In this document: positions 24,746 to 38,734 of the stretch, piece by piece | Layout of the letters: the number at the start of each line of letters is the position of its first letter | Position numbering within the stretch: the stretch's first letter is position 1 | Source: Doris montereyensis | Taxonomy: Eukaryota > Mollusca > Gastropoda > Nudibranchia > Dorididae | Direction: 5' to 3' | DNA length: 64,000 bases | Assembly (NCBI GenBank): GCA_037039925.1 | Contig: JAXRKP010000048.1 | Span: 371,001 to 435,000 of the forward strand | Position numbers and translations under genes: made by a program | Notes under the pieces: model-generated | Told to the model about the DNA's origin: nothing | The model's database searches: none | The model's input: the letters and a program-made list of their open reading frames with translations, nothing else

Positions 24746-25480
24746 GACAAGCTGGGAGAAAAAAGGCTGATATTAAATTCACCAGGAGGCATCAAAGAAA
24801 ACACAATTCAACTCATAGTGAATGTCTCATCAAGGCATAACCGACAGGTGATGAAATGAAAATTGTTTCCCAAGAAATGTTTGTGATAAATTCAACTAGG
24901 GGCAGGTTACAAAGCAATCAATAAAACTAATTCGGATGCCCGTCAAATCAATAAGACACCCATTCAACCGACTTCCTAAATCATTCACTGGAAAGAAAAA
25001 AAAAGACAAAAAACCCAAACCAACCAAACAAACAAATAAACAAAACCCACAAACTTTAACAGCTGTATATATAGGTAAAAAAAAATATTAAAAAATCTTC
25101 TATGGACATGCATGTCGACAAAACATATAAAAAAGTTCTGACACCAATCCAAAAAATAATAATGTTAATAATATATAATAAATTCATCATCAAAACAATT
25201 ATACCTAGTAACTTATTACAGTAAACCTTGCACAGCACTGATAATTATATGATGATAGGTAGCGCAATATGTCATCTAACGTGTCTTTCATCAATCATTC
25301 ACATCTCACACAAACATGCTTTTATCATCACTACGATTCTTGTAGTGACGGGAATAAGTAAGGACGGGGACAGGAGAGTTACCACTGGGACAAATGCATT
25401 GCATGCTTCATTACATAAGATACAAAAAGAAAAAAAAGGCATGGCGCTAAAATAATATGCAAATCCAATGCCACGGTCAT
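24746..25480. other. Intergenic, no recognisable gene
   Basis: A-rich unique sequence. Nothing was recognised. Confidence 0.5.
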
Positions 25481-25494
25481 GACTCAAGAGAGAC

Positions 25495-25716
<222 letters not shown>

Positions 25717-27475
25717 ATATTGGTTAAATTCTGCAAAACTCGATCACGTTAAGTATTGCTGACTGCTTGAAGCATCTGAATCCCAAAATAACTTTATCAA
25801 TCAGGAACTTTAAACCTGGTCTTGGTGCAAATCCAAAGGCTTTGGATTTTCAAAATCGTACATTAACCAACATCATCAATGAGTGAACAAATTGTCTCAG
25901 TGGACATAAAAAGTGAGACATTTATTTAAGTTCTTGTAGACACATGTAATGATTTGAGAGAGAGAGAATAAGGGGTAAATTGATAAAGAATCTTCAACCA
26001 AAATCAGTCAACGAATATCATTTTCAGACAGGATATTTATCACGTGCTAGAAATCTGGTATACAATTTCTTCACTATTGTAAGTTACTAAGATTGCTTTA
26101 AATAATTACAACCATTTCAATTGTGGAGAATTGATTCATTCAAATCCCGAATTGACAATATTCTATGGCAAAAGAAAAAAATACAAAGAAAAGAAAAGAC
26201 AAAAGAAACTCACACAGTAAAAATTTGTCGTTGCAACACATTTCTCCTGGCAACAACTCAAAAAGTCCCATTTCTTTTTCCCATGCTCTTAATACAATAT
26301 ATGAACCACGTGTAAACTCATTTGAGCTTTTGGATTCAAACAACAAATTAAAATAACGAATCAACGACCTGGCACCAGGCAATCTGTGGAGCAAGGGGTA
26401 GGTGGGTGGGAGTGGTTCATAAATATTATATGTGTGATCTGCATATCTTGATAAAATATGACATTATGAAATGTGAGCCATCACACTCATTGAACTTAAC
26501 CGTACTTGGAACATCATGAGAATCAGGTACGCTTAACTTCACAGAAGCATGCAAATCATCGCGTCAATCGCACAATGCATGACACTTCAGTATATCAAAC
26601 CCTCACTTCCAAGTAAAATATTTCACAACGCATTCAATCACAACTTCAGGCATGACAGCATTGGCTTCACAAACTCGCCAGACTGCAATTGCCTAAGCTT
26701 TCATAAAAAGAATAAGGACAGAAAAGAAAAGAAAAAGCCACAGCAAAACTCAAGCTCGTATGAGTGAGCAAGCTGATAAAGGGACCTTCCATGAAGGCCA
26801 GTTCATCTTTTAAAAAAACAACCGAACAGAGCAAGGAAGGGGGGTGGTGTCAACCAAGGCAAAACGTAGAAACGGCTAAAATGTTGTTGAAAACTACACT
26901 AATCTACTGCACTTCAAAGAAAAAAAAAAGAAAAGATAAAATGAGAAAGAAAAAGACTGTAGGTAAGTTCCCTTGAATCAGAAACGGAAATCTTCTTTTT
27001 CTTTTACAACAGGTCAGAGATATGTCTACAATTTAAATAAAAATTCCCAGAAATCAAAAGAAAAAAGAAAAAAAAGAAATGGTATTTATGGTAGACAACA
27101 ACAGACACAGGTAAGAGAGGGCCTAGCAATAGCAAATATTCAGCCGAGATCTCAAAGAACGGATCTTTAAAAGAAAAAAAAAAAAATGCAGTGCTCATCA
27201 AATATAATATAATAAAACTTTGAAGAACAAACCTTCATGGTTTTAAAAACATTGTGTACGAACAATCTTTAGAAAGAATAAAAAGAAACTGAAATGTCAC
27301 ATTTGCACATTCTCTTTCCATGCAGGTCAAGGGGTCAAGAAAAGGTCACCAGAAGAAAGCAAAAGAGAGGGAGAAGAAGAACAAGAATAAAACAAACTGC
27401 AATGACTAATCTGTAAGTCTTGATTATCTATAGGAGGCATGGGGGGGGGGGGTGTATGGGAATAAACCTTGGCAA
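25717..27475. other. Intergenic or distal GNAS 3' flank, no recognisable gene
   Basis: A-rich unique sequence. A minus-strand AATAAA (TTTATT on + near 25,922) is a conceivable distal GNAS polyadenylation signal but is 5.7 kb past the stop. There is no exon evidence. Confidence 0.4.
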
Positions 27476-27479
27476 AGAT

Positions 27480-27546
<67 letters not shown>

Positions 27547-27559
27547 AGAGTAAGAGAGT

Positions 27560-27610
<51 letters not shown>

Positions 27611-27619
27611 AGAGAGAGA

Positions 27620-27706
<87 letters not shown>

Positions 27707-27747
27707 GGGGTGAGAGAGAAAGGGAGAGACAGACAGACAGACAGAGT
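27480..27747. repeat. (GA)n array
   Basis: (GA)n with GTAAGAGTAAGA and ACACAGAG interruptions, ending in (ACAG)n. The purine strand is +. Confidence 0.95.
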
Positions 27748-28060
27748 CTCTAAGAGCGAGGAATAAAGTGAGAAGATGAAGCATTAATTATTTTTTAAAC
27801 GGGAAAAAGAAAGAAAAATAGAAACTAAATCCTGTTCAGCTGATGCAAGGTATACTTTACATATGTATATTATATAATAATTACAGTAATAATAATAGTA
27901 ATATATTTATATGTATATAGAATATATATATATATATATATTGTGGGCATGTGTTTGCCAATGGATATATATATAAATAAGCGCTTCATAAACGTCATAG
28001 ATGGTCAACTTCTGTACATGATATGCTACACAGTTATAAATTAACACACAACCAAAATAA

Positions 28061-28250
<190 letters not shown>

Positions 28251-28798
28251 TGAGGGCGGACAAAATGGAAAGGAAATATAGAACAAGGCTAAAGCATTAA
28301 AAAGATAAAAAAATCTAAAACAAACTATAAAATTGTAAGTTATGAAAGGGATGGTTTGTTTCTCTCAGAGGAGGGTTTCAGTGACGATTGATTTTGTTGC
28401 TGAATGCCACAATTCAATGACAGGCCAAAACGTATCTCTTACGAAAAGATTAAAATGGCTTATTTCTAGGTTATAAAAAATAAAATTGACAAAGCATACA
28501 TATAATTTATGTTTATTATACATCAAGAGGTGAAATTGAAATCTATATGTCACAGGAGCCTGAGGGACAAAATAAGCTCAAAGGATGTAAGTTATTAGCA
28601 TGGGACAAAAGTTTGAAGAAGAAAAAAAGAAGAAAAAAAGTAGAAAACAAAGAAAGGAAACAGAAAAAAAGGAAGAACCTGACCGAATAAGAACACTAAA
28701 CCCCAACCCTTTGGCTGAAAAAAGATGTGCTACAGGTTGAATGACATGATCCACACAATGGATGTAACTTGCAAGAAAAGAGGGGGGGGGAAAATATA

Positions 28799-28976
<178 letters not shown>

Positions 28977-29074
28977 AGGAAAAGAGAGCGAGGATTATTT
29001 GATTGCGTTTGAAATACAAGGTAGCAAATCATGAAGGTGATTCAGCAGGGGTGGGGTTTGTTGGTTTCTTTAAT

Positions 29075-29225
29075 TAAAATTTACTGTATCCACCATATGC
29101 AGGGATCTCACCTCACGGGGAGGGAGGGAAGGGGGGGGGGGGGGGAATTTCGGAGGAACCAGCAAGATTAAACACACGTGAGAGAAGAGTGAGAGGAAGG
29201 AAGTAGGACCTACCAGTAGCAGTAG
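29075..29225 (+). mobile_element. Dispersed CCATATGC/GACCTACC element, copy with poly-G insert
   Basis: AAAATTTACTGTATCCACCA then TATGCAGGGATCTCACC is the head. A G-rich stretch interrupts, followed by GTGAGAGGAAGGAAGTAGGA and CCTACCAGTAGCAG (tail). Confidence 0.7.
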
Positions 29226-29229
29226 CAAA

Positions 29230-30535
29230 GAAACAAGACAAAAATTAACTGTAAGTTAAAAAAGAAAAACCAGTATGGATGTGTGAAAGAGAAGGCATAA
29301 CAATCACTGGATGTCAATGTGTCAGAGCTGGAAGCTAAGGGTGTGATGTATAGCTACATCTGGGCTAAAATTAAATGAAACCTACACTGGATCAATGGGA
29401 TAAATTAACCCAACCATGACCAACAACGGTCACTTATTGACAGGTAATCATCAACGTAATTACGAGCCAAAACTTCTTTTCACCCCTATTTTTTTGTCTC
29501 TTCAATAATAGGAGGTGGGTTTTTGTGAAACTCAAAAGTTACCGGCAAGTCATTGAAATGGGAGAGATAAGAGAGGGCTCACACACATACAACTTCGTTC
29601 AAAAAAGGAAAATGCTTTAATCTTTACCCTTAATAGGATTTCGTGCCGTAACCCTTTCTAACTACATTTTGAATTTCTTATCATTAACCTCTGTGAATAA
29701 CTATGAGCACATGTGGATAGTCAGAATGGTGTGAAGAGGAAGAGCGTGTTGGAGGAGGAGAGGAGGGGTGGGGTGGGATAGGAAGGGGGTGGGGTAGGGA
29801 GTGGGGTGTAGTGTAAGGAAGGCAGACTCAGGCTGAGGGGGTGAAGAAATGAGTGAATTAAGGCAAACCTTGACAGCACACACACACATACATAAACAAA
29901 CACAAGACCATACACACACTATGACACCAATATATATCCGTTGCAAGTCACAAATCATCTTGCAGACTATTTCAAGCAATCACCAGTACAGAAGTGTCTC
30001 TGTCTGCACTCAAAGCTTGTAGGCATAATAACATTTATGATGGATGAATCAAAGACAGATATACCTGACACCAAAAAAATCCCCCCAAAAAATTAAAAAA
30101 TCTATCACAGTAAAAACAAACAAGTGGCCCATACATATGTACAACAAATTTGTACAAATACATGCATACACTCGTATAGTAAGTAAGGATGCTTCTACCA
30201 TAAATGGCACTGGGCCGATTTCCAGTCTATGATTTGTGACAAAATTCGTAAAACATGTGGGTGGGGGGGGACAAAATTGAGCGACTCCTTTTCTCCTTCT
30301 TAAGAAGGTAAAGGGAGGATATAAAAAACAAAACACAAAACAAAAAAAGTCAAAAGAATTGGGAGAGAAGGAAGGAGGACTTCAGTGTGCGCACATTTGA
30401 AAAATAAAAGTATCTTCTTTTTTCTCTCTCCATCTCTTGAAACAAACAAAAAGAAATGAAAAACAGTAAAAATCCACCTTCCTCAACAACATACCATGTT
30501 CCAAAAGACGGCGTAAGGGTAAGACAGAATGAAAA
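29230..30535. other. No recognisable gene
   Basis: G-rich stretch near 29,750-29,840 (GGGGTGGGG motifs) and A-rich DNA. Possibly distal 3' flank of GNAS. Confidence 0.4.
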
Positions 30536-30537
30536 GA

Positions 30538-30706
<169 letters not shown>

Positions 30707-30709
30707 GAG

Positions 30710-31589
30710 AAAACTTGATAGACGAGCTAAATAAACAAGAAGGTCAATCTAAAACAATCTATCTGCTTTCTTCCAACAGCATGGCACCTCATGAGAATAA
30801 TAACATCTTCCTTCTCTTCCTCGGAAGGCAGATGCATTTCATTGGACCAGAGAACAGTAACATTTGATAAAAAGATTAGCCAACTTAATGCCTCGGAGCA
30901 AGATTTAAGAGGAAGAACAGAGTGAAATAGGATAACGGACAGAACAGCAAGTTTAGGATGAAAGCCGTCATGCTTTTATCGATTTGCAGTATTTCTGTGC
31001 ATGACGGTAGCAGAGATGAAAAAGAGGAGGGCGAGAAGTGGAAGTGACAGTGACAGTGACAGAAAGGAGGGTTTACACCGCAAACAAAATTCTTTGTACA
31101 ATGGTCTGGCTTCAGCCTCTTAATTGAGATGGCAGACGACATCAAAACTTTCACATCGTTTTCATCTGACCTTTAAATTCACGCAACAGGAAGATTGCAG
31201 ATCCCCAATGCTTCTCCCGTTTGTATGCAAGCAAAATTTACAGTTCTCCACTTCTGCTTTTTTCTCTTCTTCTTCTTCTTTCTTTCTGTCTATAATTCAG
31301 CTTTGTGACAAGGCAAGAGAGAGAGAAGGACGGAAGTGAGTCAAAGAACGGCAGAGGAGCCGAGCCCCAGAAACAGTCCATTCTTTCACGTCCAGCACCG
31401 CCAGCCTCTTCCTCGCCCAGGTTAAATAAAAGATCTTTGAAAAACTCATGTGCCCAGGAAAGCAAAAAACAAGCATACGCATTCCCTCAATATACGGCAC
31501 ACACATGACAACCAACCTCACACCGCCAATGAAAAGCAGAGATGCATCACAATAGAAAATAGTCATTTAGCCAACTAGCTGGCAAAAAA
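30710..31589 (-). other. GNAS: Proximal GNAS 3'UTR / flank
   Basis: Sequence just downstream of the GNAS stop. No other coding region was recognised and no close canonical minus-strand AATAAA was found. The end of the transcript is unknown. A (CAGTGA)n short run lies near 31,045-31,062. Confidence 0.4.
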
Positions 31590-31735
31590 TCACAGAAGCT
31601 CATATTGACGTAGGTGCATTCGCTGAATGATATCTCTACAATCATCAAACACTCGCGGATGTTCTCTGTGTCCACTGCACAAGTGAAATGAGGGTAGCAG
31701 TAGTGTCGTCCCTCTCCACTAGCTGTGCTGATTCT
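31590..31735 (-). CDS. GNAS: Gs-alpha, terminal coding exon (1-nt frameshift)
   Basis: After a CAACAG acceptor the minus strand reads [17 protein letters not shown] then [10 protein letters not shown]. It finishes in another frame with the receptor-contacting C-terminal helix ending [11 protein letters not shown] and TGA at 31,592-31,590. TCAV is the guanine-ring-binding G5 motif (TCAT/V). The C-terminal helix determines coupling to Gs-linked receptors. The exon is 146 nt where 147 are required. The second Arg of the conserved IRRVF has only two bases, at 31,653-31,654, so translation as assembled shifts frame there. Everything before and after is perfectly conserved, which points to a consensus indel error rather than decay. 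Confidence 0.93.
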
Positions 31736-31739
31736 CTGT

Positions 31740-32510
31740 TGGATGATGATGATGAAAATGGGATTGCGGTTAGAGTTAAACAAACTATGGAAGATGAATA
31801 ATTTGAAGATTTCAAGGTCTTACATTTACAAGATGATGTGTGACACCAAACCACCAAAAAAAACCGACGATGAAAGTTGCAAACCGTGTACGTCCAATTT
31901 TGGATGTTATGAGAAAATTAAAGAATAATATGCAGCGCATTTTAATCTATTTTCACAGACATACACTGTGTGCAAGTGTAAAAAAACTAGACCCAATAGG
32001 GATACACGGATTGCTCATATGGTTATTGTACGGGTTTTTATTGGTTCTGATGCCACGGAATCTCTCAACTAGACGAAGCACAAGGGCTTCCTAGTGTAAA
32101 AAAGCAAACAAAAAAAGATGTTACTTATTTTAGACTTACACGGTTTGCGACTTTCACCGTCAAAGTGGCAGGTGAATGTATAGTGCTGTATGTTTTTATC
32201 GTGCCACTGCTACAGTCGTACTGCTACTTTTTATCAATATCATACAAAATATCGTATCAACCGTATAATTTGACATTGTAAGTCTTTTCCTTTCGAATGC
32301 ATTCTACAATATTGTTATTATGATCTTAATGTATGTCTACAAATATTAGATCACAACATGCTATCTATTCATAACATAGTACAGCATAGAGGGCACCAGA
32401 TAGCGTTGGGTAAGTGCTATATCATATCCATCTTTATTTATTTGAACAAGTGCAGCAACGTGCTGAACAGGAAAATAGTTTGAAATATTTTTAAACGGAG
32501 AAAAAGAACT
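31740..32510. other. GNAS intron sequence, no recognisable exon
   Basis: AT-rich. I looked for the expected penultimate exon (RAKYFIRDEFL) on the minus strand and did not see it. Confidence 0.45.
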
Positions 32511-32511
32511 G

Positions 32512-32600
32512 TTTTTTTTTTCAACCCGTCGGGCACAAACCCACAACCTCTTGGTTGAGAGGCCAACACTTTGCCTCTGAACCATAGAATGCCCCGCCTC
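32512..32600 (-). mobile_element. tRNA-related SINE (family B), short fragment
   Basis: TTTCAACCCGTCGGGCACAA then ACCCACAACCTCTTGGTTGA, GAGGCCAACACTTTGCCTCT: the tRNA-like end of the family also at 9.6, 60.3 and 62.2 kb. Confidence 0.65.
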
Positions 32601-33440
32601 CTCCTTCCTGTTGGGGTTAAAGGATGTGTTTTAAGTTAGCTGCCAATAACACCCAACAACTGACTATATGGGTTAATGTTAAATGTTCCAACCGTTGCTG
32701 GCCTGGGTTTTGAGAGAGAAAACTTAACTTCAAATGTCAAAAAAAAAATCACTTTCCATGATAATGAGTAAGATCACATAGTTTAACATTTTATTTATTT
32801 TGCGTTCAGTTTTTTGTTTGTTCCATTGACGGAAGGGACAGAACAAAAAGACAGGAAAAGGTACATGTAACAATAACACACAGTCGAAGCAATGAGTTGA
32901 TAACAAAGCTCACATTGACAATTAACCAGTGCATATTTGATCTTATCTGTCAGCAAAGTCACAGTGAAAACATTCTTTCCCAGGCCGAAGGCGGGCTTTA
33001 TGAGGGAAAAACTTTACAACCTCCTACGCCTGGTGGTAGCGAATGGAGGAGCTGGCGGTGTCGCTAACTGGGAGAGCACGGCGAGACCTTGTTCTTACTT
33101 TACTCCATACCAAGACGCGGTTATACGGGAGAAATAATTACACACGCATACACACACTCATTTACACACAGACCGACACACACTCGGTGTCGGAGGAGGA
33201 GGAGGAGGAAGGTGCCAGATTTTCACACGGATTAGATTTGTGGTTTTAAAAGCTTCCACGTGTGTTCACGCGATGGCTGAAGAGTAAAAATAGAAACGGA
33301 CAGTTGGACAGAGACATATTAACGAAAGCTGTGACCTACTTTTTCCTCCTGAACTATTGACAATAACACCCTAGTAACAAACACGGAAAATGACGAATGC
33401 AGTACAAAGAAATCACACACAACACAGACACAGACAAATG
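32601..33440. other. GNAS intron sequence, no recognisable exon
   Basis: Moderate-complexity DNA with a less AT-rich patch at 32,980-33,130 and a CACACA run near 33,140. No Gs-alpha exon was seen. Confidence 0.4.
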
Positions 33441-33441
33441 C

Positions 33442-34456
<1,015 letters not shown>

Positions 34457-34458
<2 letters not shown>

Positions 34459-34530
34459 GGTTTCATTAGAATTTACGCTGTCCACCATACGAATGATATC
34501 ATGGTGAATTAAGAGGATACACCAAGATCA
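34457..34530 (+). mobile_element. Dispersed element, head fragment next to (GA)n
   Basis: TCATTAGAATTTACGCTGTC then CACCATACGAATGATATCAT and GGTGAATTAAGAGGAT, directly abutting the end of the (GA)n block. Confidence 0.65.
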
Positions 34531-34599
34531 AGGACAAGTGGAAGCGTTTAAGGAAAGAAACTGAATCTACTCGTTACCTTAAGGGCACATTGACATAAA

Positions 34600-34706
34600 T
34601 TATTTGAAATTTTACACCATCTACCATATGCGATGGTCTAAGGGCGAGAGGAAACAGGAAGTAAAAAGAGAAAGAGGGAAGGAAAGCAGTAGGACCTACC
34701 AGTTAT
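34600..34706 (+). mobile_element. Dispersed CCATATGC/GACCTACC element, compact copy
   Basis: TTGAAATTTTACACCATCTA then CCATATGCGATGGTCTAAGG, GAGGAAACAGGAAGTAAAAA, GGAAAGCAGTAGGACCTACC, AGT. Another (GA)n array starts 20 bp beyond its tail. Confidence 0.75.
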
Positions 34707-34723
34707 GTAGCCTTGTGGAGAAA

Positions 34724-35008
<285 letters not shown>

Positions 35009-35019
35009 GGGAGAAAAAG

Positions 35020-35155
35020 AAGACAAACAAAACTTGTCTTTGCAAATATAACTTGTACATCATTAAAATGAGCCTTAAAGGGGAGGGCTAAAAGAAGACA
35101 ACAAATTGTCCTTTGCAAATATACTTTTGTACATCATTAAAATGAGCCTTAAAGG
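35020..35155 (+). repeat. Tandem duplication, ~71-bp unit, 2 copies
   Basis: The unit AAGACAACAAA(ATT)TGTC then CTTTGCAAATATA, TTGTACATCATTAAAATGAG and CCTTAAAGGG is present twice. Confidence 0.85.
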
Positions 35156-35520
35156 GTCCCTGGTATGTTTAAATGAAGGAAGGGTACACACATAATATAG
35201 GTCCCTGGTATGTTTACAGTGACATGAAGAGAGTAGACACACAATCTAGGTCCCTGGTATGTTTACAATGACATGAAGAGAGTACACACACAAACTAGGT
35301 CCCTGGTATGTTTACAATGACATGAAGAGAGTACACACATAAACTAGGTCCCTGGTATGTTTACAATGACATGAAGTGAGTACACACACAATATAGGTCC
35401 CTGGTATGTTTACAATGACATGAAGGGAGTACACACACAATCTAGGTCCCTGGTATGTTTACAATGACATGAAGAGAGTACACACAATCTAGGTCCTGGT
35501 ACTTTTAGAATGACATGTAT
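35152..35520 (+). repeat. Minisatellite, 49-bp unit, ~7.5 copies
   Basis: The unit is GGTCCCTGGTATGTTTACAA then TGACATGAAGAGAGTACACA and CACAATCTA. Copies are nearly identical, with a decayed last unit at 35,491. Confidence 0.93.
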
Positions 35521-35742
35521 TTGACTTTTGAAAACATTGGGGGTTACGACCATATCATTCCGAGGCCGTGATTACTGCTCATATGTAGATTAAAAAGCAG
35601 GTCACTGCAGCACATAATGCATGATCAGTCATCCATCCACACATACACACATCAACGATTACTACTCTCAAAAAAGAAGAAAAAAAGAAAACGAACGTCT
35701 CATTTTAAAGTCAGCAGCGCAGGCAAGAAAGTGGGTTAAAGG

Positions 35743-35744
<2 letters not shown>

Positions 35745-35815
<71 letters not shown>

Positions 35816-36012
35816 CGTGTGAGTGTGTGTGTGTGTGTGTGTGTTTGAGAGATAGAGACAGGTGAAAGAGAGCGAGGGAGATGTGGAAGGAGAGAGGGAA
35901 GTGGTGAGGACGAGAGAGGGAAAGGGAAGGAGAGAGGGAAGGGGGAAAGAGAGGGAGAGGGAGAGAGAAAGAGAGAGGGGGAGCAGAAGAGAGGGAGATG
36001 GAAGAGATGGAG
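35745..36012. repeat. (GA)n / (GT)n / GGGAGA purine-rich array
   Basis: (GA)n to 35,813, a (GT)n stretch to about 35,845, then imperfect GGAGAGAGGGAAG repeats. Confidence 0.93.
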
Positions 36013-36107
36013 AACAATCAGGAGCGAGAGAGTGCAGTCTACCTCAGTCTCTGGTGCCTCTTCTGCTTTGTGTTTTTTGTTTTATTCTGATTTTCGTCTA
36101 GGAGGCT

Positions 36108-36425
36108 TAGATTCTTATAACAATCTAGATTTAGATCTAGAAAATCTTATCTACATCCACATATAAATCTAGAATTAAGAACCTAACGAAGTGCTGGGTC
36201 TATCTAAATCTAGATCTAGCTTCGTTTTTTTTTATTATTCATGAAGTTAAGATTCTTCTAGTAAATTAGATTAAAATTTAGAAAATATACGTCTTGTAAT
36301 CTAGAATTAGGAATCTAATGAAGTACTAGTCTAGATCTAAGATATCCAGATATAACTCTAGATGTTGTTATGTATGTTTACCATCATCTAGATCTTAATA
36401 TAGATTCTAGATCGAAATGTTGAGA
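36108..36425. repeat. AT-rich cluster of TCTAGATCT-type palindromes
   Basis: The hexamer CTAGAT/ATCTAG and its partners (TCTAGATCTAG, TAGATCTAGA, ATCTAGAAT) recur more than a dozen times. Two related half-copies start AATCTAGATTTAGATCTAGA (about 36,122) and AATCTAGAATTAGGAATCTA (about 36,299). It looks like a decayed palindromic repeat. Confidence 0.6.
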
Positions 36426-36429
36426 GAAA

Positions 36430-37930
36430 AAAACCACCTAATAATACCGCTAGATATTTGGATCTATGTAGGATGTCTTGCGTAATGAATAGGTTGGCCG
36501 TTCTTGAGGTCAATTCAATTCTAAAGAATGTCCTAAACTGGCTTGGAGAAGGTATAATGGTCATTACACGTAATAAAAGAGATTAAGTAAGGTGTGCAAT
36601 TGACCGGGCGCACTTCTTTGCTCTATTTTGAACACCACGTTGAACGCGTAATTTTAGCCACGATAAGAAAAATTAAAGAAAAATAAGCCTATTTCACAAT
36701 GATAAAAAATCCTTTCAAAAGTTCTTGAATCAATCCTTCATCATATTATTTCCGACCTATCCTGGAAATTTCATCGACATCTGTTAATTCGTTTTTTGAA
36801 TTATTTTATTCTCAGACAGACAGACAAACACGACTGAAAACACAACCTCTTCCGTTGTCGTGGGTAAAATAAAAAAACAACGAAAGGAAAAGAAATAAGA
36901 AAGGGTTATGTCCATTACGTCATGTACGTCCCAACACAACCACAAAGCCGATGACGGGGGGGGGGGGTATCTAAATGAGAGGAAGGTGTAGTAAACCACA
37001 GCGTCCGTCAAGACACCACCGTAACAACAATCCAAAACACAATCTCCGAGTAAGCAATCAACTTTTCTTCTTTTAAAAAAAAAAAACAGCGAAGGTGACA
37101 GGGAAGACGAAGACGATGGAGAAGAAGGAGGAGGACGAGAAGAAGAAGAAGAAAATGAAGGATGGGTGATAAACCCACAAACAAATGTATATTATATATA
37201 TCTTGTCAGCTTTCAAAATGCGGGCCGTCTCCCAGCATGCAATAATAACAAGGTGATTTCTCTTCCTGTAATCTCTCCTACTCTTCATCCTTCCCCCACC
37301 GTCCATATCCGGCCCCATTATATTGTGGATGCAATCATTCACACGTTCTTATAATACATGGGTAAATGAATGACATAAAAAAAATTAATTAAAAATTCAA
37401 GTACTTTCATGGCCTATGTTTTTGTTGTTTAATTGGTTGGGATTTTCTACCCTTATTTCTTCGGTATTTCAGTACTCAGAAGAAGAAGAAAAAAGATATT
37501 GTAAATAGAACATTCGTCGCCATGATTAACGTCCAATTCACTGACAATAATAGCGCTTCACAACTACCTACATGTTGATTTGGGTTTTTTTCCGTTCCAC
37601 TTCTTGTTACTGGTATTGATTACGTTAGACGGTGAAGCGAAAAAATCAAATTCAATTCAACTATAAAGTTTACTCGTGGTAGCTAGTACCCCAAACATAC
37701 TTTACTGACATTGTGATTTTCATGACAAGATTGTGATTGAGAAACAACAAAAATGGGGGTAGTAGTAGAAGCCGTAGGAGTTGGTAGTCTTATTGTTTGT
37801 TGATGATGATACTAAAGTGGTGCGACAATAAAAAAAAAAACGACGGTATTAGAACCAGTAGTTCAGGAACACGTACTCACACATGCATTCTAAATGTATC
37901 TTCATAAAGGGGAAAAAATATATCTGTGAC
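36430..37930. other. GNAS intron sequence, no recognisable exon
   Basis: AT-rich, with a G-run at 36,957-36,967 and a GAAGAAGAAG stretch near 37,110-37,155. Nothing was recognised. Confidence 0.4.
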
Positions 37931-38569
37931 TCGGGGGACATCCAAACATACTACGTCACCACTTCTGCGTTTGTCTAGCCGCGGCGGCATCCCCACTCGC
38001 GGGCAATTCACAACCTCTCACTCTTCTTAATCATCGGCTAATGGAATCCGGGCGGATGTGTAATGTGTCGTGTGTTGTCAGTCCTCCTTCTTATTTACTG
38101 CATTGTGCTAAAATTAATTACAGTACATGCTTTTTCACATGCAGTGGGCCCATGTTGTATTGTCAGACTTGTTTTGCCTCTCGGTTCTGGTAGGTCTACA
38201 TAATAATAGTAATGTACTGTACATCGACATTGAAAAAAAAAAAACGACAACTCAATAGCAAACATTAACCCAGCACATTCCATCCCAAGTAGCAATCGCC
38301 TAAATACATAGTAATTAGTAAGTAAAAAGTGGGAAAAAGGGAGGGGGGGGGGGGGGGAAACAAAAAGCCTGCCTGTGTGGCTGGATCCACTAGCCTTGAT
38401 ACGTGGTACGAAACAATAACTAAAAATGTGTCTTTTGACTGAGTGACCAGACACCCGAAGAGAATTATTTGTAGTAATCAATCCTCGCCCCATCTCTCCC
38501 CTATGTTTTGGGTGACGCGATCATGAATTTACATTTTGGATGTAACTCTTAAGTACAAACTGCACCGGT

Positions 38570-38722
38570 ACTTGGATTTTGGATGTCTACTTAGCTCGTA
38601 CAGACTACGGTAAAAATAAACACTCTGGATGTCCATCTAGTGGCATATACGACGTAGACATTTGGATGTCCACATAGTCGTACTGGATAGGTGGACATCT
38701 GGATGTCCACCTTGTCACAGAG
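38570..38722 (+). repeat. Degenerate GGATGTCCAC repeat
   Basis: GGATGTC(C/T)A(C/T) recurs about six times with TAGTCGTAC-type and TAGCTCGTAC-type spacers. It is an imperfect minisatellite of roughly 25-45 bp period. Confidence 0.6.
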
Positions 38723-38734
38723 ACGAGGGGGTGG

